Positions 7,055 through 11,612 of a stretch of 11,612 bases of DNA are shown one piece after another. The DNA is from Clostridia bacterium (GTDB lineage Bacteria; Bacillota; Clostridia; RGIG8785), in the NCBI GenBank assembly GCA_017620795.1, contig JAGAUM010000252.1, positions 1 to 11,612 of the forward strand, read 5' to 3'. The translations under genes were made by a program, and so were the position numbers. Each line of letters starts with the position of its first letter. The first letter of the stretch is position 1. The notes beneath the pieces are model-generated. The model was not told the origin of the DNA. It made no database searches and was given only the letters and a program-made list of their open reading frames with translations.

Positions 7055-7655
7055 TCGAAACCTCTAAAATCTTTTTTAAGAAGCTACGCCGATGAATGGG
7101 GCAGGGACCATAGGTGCGGACTGCTTCTATATGCTCCTTGGTGGGGTAGCCTTTGTGTTTCTTAAACCCGTACTGGGGGTAGATTGCATCGTATTCGTCC
7201 ATGAGACGGTCACGGGTGACCTTGGCGATAATGGACGCCGCCGCAATGGAAGCGACCTTGGAATCGCCTTTTATGATGCAGGTGTAAGGTTCGGGCAAGA
7301 ATCGGCATTGGTTGCCGTCAATCAATAAGTGGTCGGGAGTGACGGACAACTGCTCCATTGCTTGCTTCATTGCCAAAAAAGAAGCGTTTAAGATGTTGAC
7401 CTCGTCAATCTTTTCGGGTTCAATCAGCCCGACGGCATAAGCAATAGCACCGCTTTTAATTTGTTCAAAAAGCAGGTCTCTCTTTTTTGCCGAAAGCTTT
7501 TTCGAGTCGTTTAGTCCTTCCCATTCACTGTTGGGAGGGAGAATGACGGCGGCGGCACAGACGGGACCTGCCAAAGGTCCGCGGCCGACTTCGTCCAAGC
7601 CCGCAACGCTTAAAAAGCCTTCTTCCCGAAGAGCGTCTTCTATGGTGGTCTGCAT
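7041..7655 (-). CDS. rnhB: Ribonuclease HII
   Basis: Cytoplasmic endonuclease that cuts the RNA strand of RNA/DNA hybrids, including single ribonucleotides embedded in DNA. The 204-residue product has AGLDEVGRGPLAGPV (18-32) with catalytic D21 and E22, LNDSKKLS (48-55), IDGN (112-115) with D113, and KGDSKVASIAAASIIAKVTR (129-148) with D131. The four acidic residues of the two-metal site are therefore all present, as is the GRG motif that recognises the RNA-DNA junction. The ATG lies one base after the rbgA stop, with GAGGTG upstream. It overlaps yraN downstream. Position and order match the conserved rbgA-rnhB-yraN arrangement of Bacillota. Confidence 0.96.
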   Translation of the reverse strand: MQTTIEDALREEGFLSVAGLDEVGRGPLAGPVCAAAVILPPNSEWEGLNDSKKLSAKKRDLLFEQIKSGAIAYAVGLIEPEKIDEVNILNASFLAMKQAMEQLSVTPDHLLIDGNQCRFLPEPYTCIIKGDSKVASIAAASIIAKVTRDRLMDEYDAIYPQYGFKKHKGYPTKEHIEAVRTYGPCPIHRRSFLKKILEVSNEAK

Positions 7656-7656
7656 C

Positions 7657-8514
7657 TTATTTCACCTCAGGGTTTTCCAGTGTAATTCTTCCTAACTTGG
7701 CGCCACGGAATTCGTCCAGTAAAATGGCGGCAGCACGCTCGGTGTTGACGCGGTTTCCGCTTTGCAGGCAGCCACGTTTGCGACCGATTTGCTCTAATAG
7801 GTCATAATCGTCTTCTGCCAATTCATCCAATTGGTAGCGCGCACAAAGCGCATCTGCATAGTGAACGCGCAACCGCTTTAACAGCAGGCATGCCAGTTCT
7901 TCCATATCGGTGACTTCGTCACGGATGGCGCCTGTAAACGCCAGTAAAAGCGCTACCTCGGGGTCTCCAAATTTAGGCCAAAGAACGCCTGGGGTATCCA
8001 ACAGTTCGTAGCCGTTTTGGAGTTTAATCCATTGCTTGGAGCGGGTAACACCGGGACGGTCGCCTGTTTTCATGCTCTTTCTGCCTGCCAGTCGGTTGAT
8101 TAGGGTGGACTTTCCTACATTGGGAATTCCCACAATCATCAATCGGGGGATATAGCGCATCCCTTTTTCCTTGGCACGGGCGAGCTTTTCGGCAAGGGCT
8201 TGGTTGACCAGTTGGGTAAACTGGTTTAACCCTTCACCGCTATTGGAGTTTACCAACAGGGTATGAATCCCCTGTGCCTTGAAGGCGTCGATGAAAGCAC
8301 GGTTCTTTTCTTCGTCCGCCATGTCTGCCTTGTTCATGACCAAAATGCGGGGCTTTTGCCCAATCATTTCGTTTAACATGGGGTTGCGGGAAGCGAGGGG
8401 GAGTCTTGCATCCACCAACTCTACCACCAAATCTACCCGTTTTAGGTCGTCGGCAATCTGGCGTTTGGTTTTGGTCATATGACCGGGAAACCATTGGAGA
8501 TTGGAAGCGTTCAT
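7657..8514 (-). CDS. rbgA: Ribosome biogenesis GTPase RbgA (YlqF)
   Basis: Circularly permuted GTPase needed for late assembly of the 50S subunit. The 285-residue protein starts with the family signature LQWFPGHMTKTKRQI (6-20). The G motifs occur in permuted order: NKAD (G4, 61-64), NSNSGEG (G5, 89-95), GIPNVGKS (G1, 129-136), GDRPGVTR (G2, 151-158) and DTPG (G3, 173-176). A C-terminal RNA-binding helical domain follows from about residue 190. The ATG abuts the lepB stop (TAAATG) and is preceded by AGGGGTG. It lies in the L19 cluster, consistent with ribosome assembly as its job. Confidence 0.96.
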   Translation of the reverse strand: MNASNLQWFPGHMTKTKRQIADDLKRVDLVVELVDARLPLASRNPMLNEMIGQKPRILVMNKADMADEEKNRAFIDAFKAQGIHTLLVNSNSGEGLNQFTQLVNQALAEKLARAKEKGMRYIPRLMIVGIPNVGKSTLINRLAGRKSMKTGDRPGVTRSKQWIKLQNGYELLDTPGVLWPKFGDPEVALLLAFTGAIRDEVTDMEELACLLLKRLRVHYADALCARYQLDELAEDDYDLLEQIGRKRGCLQSGNRVNTERAAAILLDEFRGAKLGRITLENPEVK

Positions 8515-9090
8515 TTAAAACACCCCTAAACTGTTTAAGGGCCAGATGCGGAGCTTTACTTCGCCCATGATATGGTCGTTGGGAACCAGACCGAATGCAC
8601 GGCTGTCGGTAGAATGTTCCCGATTGTCACCTAAAACAAAGCAAGCGCCTTGGGGGATGACCTGCGGCAATTCATACTTTGAGCCCAGTGCCGAGACGTT
8701 GCCTTGAATATAAGGCTCGTCAATGGCTTCCCCATTGACATAGACACGGTTGTTGATAATTTGAACCGTCTGACCCTCGGTGGCGATGACACGCTTGACA
8801 TAGCGGTCGTCTACATTATAAAGAGGGGGCTCTAACACAACGATATCACCGTTTTCAGGCTCGTAACCCAAACGCCAGACAATCAAGCGGTCGCCATGGG
8901 TTAAGGTGGGGTCCATGGAAGCACCGTCCACCCGTACTGTAAAGAAAATGAAGTTGATAATCACATATCCGATGATAACAGCAAAGAAGATGGCTTGTGC
9001 CCATTCTTTGATTTCTTTTTTCCAGTCGGTGCGATTGGTTTCCTCCGGCTCTTCGGGGAGGTTGGTTAAAATTTCATTGGAATCGCTCAT
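8515..9090 (-). CDS. lepB: Signal peptidase I
   Basis: Membrane-anchored serine protease that removes signal peptides from exported proteins. The 191-residue product has an acidic N-terminus, one membrane segment (about residues 31-51, AQAIFFAVII then GYVIINFIFF), and an extracellular catalytic domain. The nucleophile is S58 in DGASMDPTL and the general base is K99 in YVKRVIA. The conserved GDNREHSTDSRAFG box is at 154-167. It is of the compact Gram-positive type. AAAGGAG precedes the ATG. No promoter was found between it and the upstream terminator at 9112-9141, so it is probably reached by read-through from rplS. It is directly followed by rbgA. Confidence 0.96.
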   Translation of the reverse strand: MSDSNEILTNLPEEPEETNRTDWKKEIKEWAQAIFFAVIIGYVIINFIFFTVRVDGASMDPTLTHGDRLIVWRLGYEPENGDIVVLEPPLYNVDDRYVKRVIATEGQTVQIINNRVYVNGEAIDEPYIQGNVSALGSKYELPQVIPQGACFVLGDNREHSTDSRAFGLVPNDHIMGEVKLRIWPLNSLGVF

Positions 9091-9111
9091 GATGTTCTCC
9101 TTTCAAAGGAA

Positions 9112-9141
9112 AGAAAAAGGGGACAAGCTCTGTCCCCTTTA
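9112..9141 (-). terminator. Intrinsic terminator/attenuator between rplS and lepB
   Basis: On the - strand a 10-bp stem, AAAGGGGACA / TGTCCCCTTT, closes a 5-nt loop and is followed by TTCTTTCC. It lies 19 bases after the rplS stop and about 21 bases before the lepB ATG. No separate lepB promoter is visible, so it probably reduces, and does not fully stop, transcription into the downstream operon. Confidence 0.82.
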
Positions 9142-9159
9142 TCGTTCTACCTATTTTGC

Positions 9160-9501
9160 TTATACGCGTTCTTTAACCTTAGCGGCCTTACCAACACGGT
9201 CTCTCAAGTAGTAGAGCTTAGCACGTCTTACTTTACCGTGTCTTACGATTTCAATGTGGTCAATCTTGGGAGAGTGAACCGGGAAGGTCTTTTCAACGCC
9301 TACGCCATAAGACATACGTCTAACGGTAAAGGTCTGCTGAATTCCACCGTGCTTCATGGCAATCAAAGTGCCTTCAAACATCTGGATTCTTTCACGGTTG
9401 CCTTCTTTAATCTTGATGTAAACCTTGACATAGTCACCGATTTGCAGTTCGGGCAGATCCGTTCTTAACTGTTCCTGAGTAATTGCGCGTAAAATATCCA
9501 T
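9160..9501 (-). CDS. rplS: 50S ribosomal protein L19
   Basis: Structural protein of the large ribosomal subunit at the interface with 30S. The 113-residue product is near the usual size (about 115). It carries the L19 core: [19 protein letters not shown] (22-40), [32 protein letters not shown] and [21 protein letters not shown]. These are described in parts because the whole length is conserved. The ATG at 9501 is preceded by a perfect AGGAGG 5 nt upstream. It has its own strong promoter and a structured leader, and is the first gene of the rplS-lepB-rbgA-rnhB-yraN block. No trmD is seen upstream, since the neighbouring gene is fba in divergent orientation. Confidence 0.97.
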   Translation of the reverse strand: MDILRAITQEQLRTDLPELQIGDYVKVYIKIKEGNRERIQMFEGTLIAMKHGGIQQTFTVRRMSYGVGVEKTFPVHSPKIDHIEIVRHGKVRRAKLYYLRDRVGKAAKVKERV

Positions 9502-9569
9502 TTCTTCCTCCTAAATTCTCAGACATTCATGCTTGCCCTTTGCAAACAGAGGACTATCCGTACTGATAC
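9502..9569 (-). promoter_or_regulatory. 5' leader of rplS with a hairpin, possible L19 leader element
   Basis: The predicted rplS leader of about 68 nt contains a 7-bp hairpin (9530-9548): TGTTTGC / GCAAGCA with one G-U pair around an AAAGG loop. It lies between the start of transcription and the AGGAGG site. Ribosomal-protein leaders of the L19 type are known in Bacillota, but I cannot confirm a match to that family from sequence alone. Confidence 0.35.
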
Positions 9570-9575
9570 TTGAGT

Positions 9576-9604
9576 ATTTTACCACAAGAATTCCTACATT
9601 GCAA
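9576..9604 (-). promoter_or_regulatory. Sigma-A promoter of rplS
   Basis: On the - strand, TTGCAA (9604-9599) and TAAAAT (9581-9576) are separated by 17 bp. A TG one base before the -10 makes an extended -10 (TGGTAAAAT). Transcription would start near 9569. The A/T-rich tract upstream (9607-9645) is shared with the divergent fba promoter and could act as an UP element. Confidence 0.82.
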
Positions 9605-9646
9605 GCCTTTTTTTAAATTTTTTAAAAATATTATATTGTAAAAAGT

Positions 9647-9675
9647 TTGACAAATGTCACAAATTGAGGTATACT
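9647..9675 (+). promoter_or_regulatory. Sigma-A promoter of fba, with a possible operator over the -35
   Basis: A perfect -35 TTGACA (9647-9652) and -10 TATACT (9670-9675) are 17 bp apart. The start of transcription is predicted near 9682, giving a leader of about 37 nt that ends in AGGAGGAG. A short inverted repeat, TGACA-AA-TGTCA (9648-9659), overlaps the -35, and a TCACAA half-site follows at 9657-9662. This is a candidate repressor-binding site (inference). Confidence 0.85.
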
Positions 9676-9718
9676 AATTGGGTTGAGAAAATTTTAACAA
9701 TAATTAGGAGGAGATCAC

Positions 9719-10582
9719 ATGTTGGTTTCGGCAACCGAAATGCTGCAGAAGGCCAAGGCTGGCAAGTATGCAGTAGGACAATTTAACATTAATAATCTGG
9801 AATGGACCAAGGCAGTTTTGCTGACTGCTGAGGAAAACCGTTCTCCTGTTATTTTAGGCGTTTCGGAAGGCGCAGGCAAGTATATGACCGGTTTTAAGAC
9901 CGTTGCTGCTATGGTTCGCGCTATGATGGAAGAACTGAACATCACGGTTCCCGTCGCTTTGCATCTGGATCACGGTAGCTATGAAGGTGCTTACCGTGCA
10001 ATGGAAGCAGGTTTCTCGTCTGTTATGTTTGACGTTTCTCATTACCCGATTGATGAGAATATCGAAAAGACCAAAGAAATCATTGCCAAGGCACACGCTG
10101 AAGGCATCTCTGTTGAAGCAGAGGTTGGCGCTATCGGCGGTGAGGAAGACGGCGTTGTTGGTAACGGCGAAGTTGCTGATCCCGACGAATGCAAGATGAT
10201 TGCAGACTTGGGCGTTGATATGCTGGCTGCAGGTATTGGTAATATCCATGGCAAATACCCTGCAAACTGGGCAGGCCTTAACTTCGACGTTCTGGCAAAG
10301 ATTCAGGAAAAGACCGGCACCATGCCTTTGGTTTTGCACGGCGGTACGGGTATCCCTGCTGAAATGATTCAGGAAGCCATTTCTTTGGGCGTTTCCAAAA
10401 TCAATGTAAATACCGAGTGCCAGCTGAGCTTTGCGGAAGCAACCCGTAAGTATATCGAAGCAGGCAAGGATCTGGAAGGCAAGGGCTTTGACCCCAGAAA
10501 ACTGTTGGCTCCCGGCTTTGAAGCCATCAAGGCAACGGTTAAGGAAAAGATGGAACTCTTCGGCTCCATCAACAAAGCGTAA
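9719..10582 (+). CDS. fba: Class II fructose-1,6-bisphosphate aldolase (FbaA type)
   Basis: Zinc-dependent aldolase of glycolysis and gluconeogenesis that cleaves fructose 1,6-bisphosphate to dihydroxyacetone phosphate and glyceraldehyde 3-phosphate. At 287 residues it matches the compact Bacillus-type enzyme. Visible motifs are AVGQFNINNLEW near residue 18, HLDHG (zinc ligand and catalytic aspartate region, about 81-85), SVMFDVSHYPIDENI, VEAEVG, GNIHGKY (zinc histidine), LHGGTGIP (zinc histidine and phosphate loop) and INVNTE. A strong promoter, a perfect AGGAGG site and biased codons indicate high expression. It is a single-gene unit: divergent from rplS, with a bidirectional terminator after it. 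A tagatose-bisphosphate aldolase is a close relative, but these motifs favour FbaA. Confidence 0.94.
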   Translation: MLVSATEMLQKAKAGKYAVGQFNINNLEWTKAVLLTAEENRSPVILGVSEGAGKYMTGFKTVAAMVRAMMEELNITVPVALHLDHGSYEGAYRAMEAGFSSVMFDVSHYPIDENIEKTKEIIAKAHAEGISVEAEVGAIGGEEDGVVGNGEVADPDECKMIADLGVDMLAAGIGNIHGKYPANWAGLNFDVLAKIQEKTGTMPLVLHGGTGIPAEMIQEAISLGVSKINVNTECQLSFAEATRKYIEAGKDLEGKGFDPRKLLAPGFEAIKATVKEKMELFGSINKA

Positions 10583-10592
10583 TCGAAAAAAT

Positions 10593-10627
10593 AAAAAAGT
10601 GCAATCCCAACGGATTGCACTTTTTTT
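10593..10627. terminator. Bidirectional intrinsic terminator between fba and trxA
   Basis: A 14-bp stem, AAAAAGTGCAATCC / GGATTGCACTTTTT, closes a CAAC loop. T-runs are present on both strands, so it serves fba on + and trxA on -. It is the longest stem among the terminators in the window. Confidence 0.93.
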
Positions 10628-10637
10628 GTTTGCTTTT

Positions 10638-10952
10638 TCAGATGCCCAAACGTGCTTTTAACTGGTCTTTGGTCAAATACCCTAAAGACGAAGCCTTGAT
10701 TTCGCCCTTGTCAAAGAGCAAAAGGGTGGGGATGCTGACAATTCTAAATTGGGTGGCAAGCAAGGGTTGCTCGTCTACATTGACCTTGCAGACCTTCACT
10801 TTCCCTGCAAGCTCATGAGAGAGCTCTTCGATGGTGGGTGCCAGCATCATGCAAGGCCCACACCAGGTTGCCCAAAAGTCCACCAGTACGGGAATGTCCG
10901 ACTTTAAAACTTCTGCTTCAAAATTATCTGCGGTTAAAATAATCTCTGCCAT
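10638..10952 (-). CDS. trxA: Thioredoxin
   Basis: Cytoplasmic dithiol protein that reduces disulfides in target enzymes. The 104-residue product has the standard fold and the WCGPC active site (W30, C31 to C34) in VDFWATWCGPCMMLAPT. The conserved cis-proline is P75 in SIPTLLLF, and VNVDEQP precedes it. The ATG at 10952 has AAGGAG at the right distance and gives the typical N-terminus MAEIILTADNF. An upstream ATG at 11021 in the same frame would run inside the preceding gene and is rejected. The ribosome binding site overlaps the stop of the FTR-like gene (TAAGGAG), so the two are coupled. The likely electron donor is that neighbour (inference). Confidence 0.96.
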   Translation of the reverse strand: MAEIILTADNFEAEVLKSDIPVLVDFWATWCGPCMMLAPTIEELSHELAGKVKVCKVNVDEQPLLATQFRIVSIPTLLLFDKGEIKASSLGYLTKDQLKARLGI

Positions 10953-10962
10953 GTTTTTCTCC

Positions 10963-11160
10963 TTATTTTCCTTTATAGTATAACATACAGTGGCAATAGC
11001 CCTCAAAGTTCGGGTCTTCAATCTGCTTGCGGAATTCTTCGCACATACAGAAATATTCAGGTTTTTCTTCCCTGCGACAGGGACAAAAACCGTTTTTCTT
11101 TTTTAACCCTTCTTTAATGGCTGCTACTACTTTTTCGTTTTCATTCAGTCGGATATACAT
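10963..11160 (-). CDS. Ferredoxin:thioredoxin reductase catalytic-subunit-like protein (minimal, 65 aa)
   Basis: Small cysteine-rich protein resembling the 4Fe-4S catalytic (beta) subunit of ferredoxin:thioredoxin reductase, which passes electrons from ferredoxin to a disulfide of thioredoxin. Three Cys-x-Cys pairs are present: C26-P-C28, C38-M-C40 and C56-H-C58. The last pair sits in YCHCMLYYK, close to the CHCMLF end of plant enzymes. By analogy, C26, C38, C40 and C56 would bind the cluster, and C28 and C58 would be the redox disulfide. Spacing differs from the plant CPC-x16-CPC-x8-CHC pattern: here 9 and 15 residues separate the pairs. At 65 residues it is shorter than usual (about 100 or more) and lacks most of the N-terminal region. 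It overlaps murC by one base (TGATG), with AAAGGAG upstream, and directly precedes trxA. The family call is good; activity is inferred. Confidence 0.78.
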   Translation of the reverse strand: MYIRLNENEKVVAAIKEGLKKKNGFCPCRREEKPEYFCMCEEFRKQIEDPNFEGYCHCMLYYKGK

Positions 11161-11612
11161 CAGTCGCTCTCCTTTAAAAGCAATTCGCCGATGCGGAACA
11201 CATCGCCCGCACCCACGGTGATGATAGTGTCGCCTGTCTTGGCTTCTTTTTTGAGGTAGTCTGCAATTTCACCAAACTGGTGCAGGTTGATGGCGCCGGG
11301 GATTTCCCTTGCCAGATCGGCAGAAGAGACCTCGTGTCGGTCAGGCTCGCGAGCGGCATAGATGTCCGCTAAAACCACGCGGTCGGCTTTGGAAAGAACC
11401 TCTACAAAATCACGGAATAGTGCTTTGGTACGGGTATAGGTGTGAGGCTGAAAGACAATGAACAGCTGACCTTTGGTAATGGCGCTGCCGACCTTTAAGG
11501 TAGTTTCAATTTCGGTGGGGTGGTGGGCGTAGTCGTCATACACCGCAACGCCGTTTTCGCTCAATAGTCCCTTACGCGCAATACACGCAAGCGCCTTTTC
11601 GCCGTAATCAAA
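11160..11612 (-). CDS. murC: UDP-N-acetylmuramate--L-alanine ligase, C-terminal part
   Basis: 3' end of the ATP-dependent Mur ligase that adds L-alanine to UDP-MurNAc in peptidoglycan synthesis (cytoplasm). The frame is open to the window edge, so the N-terminal and central ATP-binding domains are outside. The C-terminal domain is clear: YDDYAHHPTEIETTL, FQPHTYTRT, ADRVVLADIYAAREP and the terminal GDTIITVGAGDVFRIGE segment. The residues just before NGVAVYDDYAHH (GEKALACIARKGL) do not show the F-x-G-x-x-RR motif usual there. This might reflect a sequence error or real divergence at the window edge. The gene leads the murC-FTR-trxA operon as far as visible. Confidence 0.92.
   Translation of the reverse strand, partial: FDYGEKALACIARKGLLSENGVAVYDDYAHHPTEIETTLKVGSAITKGQLFIVFQPHTYTRTKALFRDFVEVLSKADRVVLADIYAAREPDRHEVSSADLAREIPGAINLHQFGEIADYLKKEAKTGDTIITVGAGDVFRIGELLLKESD

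Noticed and set aside
10953..11021. Longer trxA form starting at 11021
   Set aside because: The added 23 residues overlap the FTR-like gene and do not resemble thioredoxin. The start at 10952 has a strong Shine-Dalgarno.
11562..11564. TTG at this position as a murC start
   Set aside because: The frame stays open to the window edge, and this point is in the middle of the MurC protein.

Overview
The window reads as a chromosomal core-gene region of a Bacillota (Firmicutes) bacterium, most likely an anaerobic member of Clostridia. The reasons are strong AGGAGG-type ribosome binding sites, sigma-A promoters with 16-17 bp spacers, short U-tailed intrinsic terminators, the rplS-lepB-rbgA-rnhB-yraN gene order, a spoIIM sporulation gene, a class II FbaA-type aldolase, and a small ferredoxin:thioredoxin-reductase-like protein beside thioredoxin. 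No mobile element, CRISPR array, tRNA or rRNA gene was seen. No gene-free stretch exceeds about 220 bases.

Layout. On the + strand: the 3' end of pnp (KH and S1 domains) and its terminator, then a near-consensus promoter driving pncB (nicotinate phosphoribosyltransferase) and an overlapping UgtP/MGDG-synthase-like glycosyltransferase, which ends at a bidirectional terminator. From 3140 to 9501 everything is on the - strand. In transcription order: rplS (own promoter and structured leader), a terminator, lepB, rbgA, rnhB, yraN and a membrane-dipeptidase-family gene in one tightly packed operon. These are followed by a second unit with its own promoter, an aspartate aminotransferase gene broken by one in-frame TAG and then proC, a terminator, and finally spoIIM. 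A divergent control region (9502-9718) separates rplS from fba on the + strand. fba and the last - strand operon converge on a bidirectional terminator. That operon is murC (truncated by the window edge), the 65-residue FTR-like protein, and trxA.

How the genes fit together. The rplS-to-yraN block supplies ribosome assembly (L19, RbgA), protein export (LepB) and RNA/DNA hybrid repair (RNase HII). aspB-proC is amino-acid metabolism, and pncB is NAD salvage. The two points most worth checking are the amber codon that splits aspB, and the FTR-like/thioredoxin pair, which suggests ferredoxin-driven thiol reduction. Most of the rest is ordinary housekeeping DNA. I did not find convincing evidence of a wholly new system.
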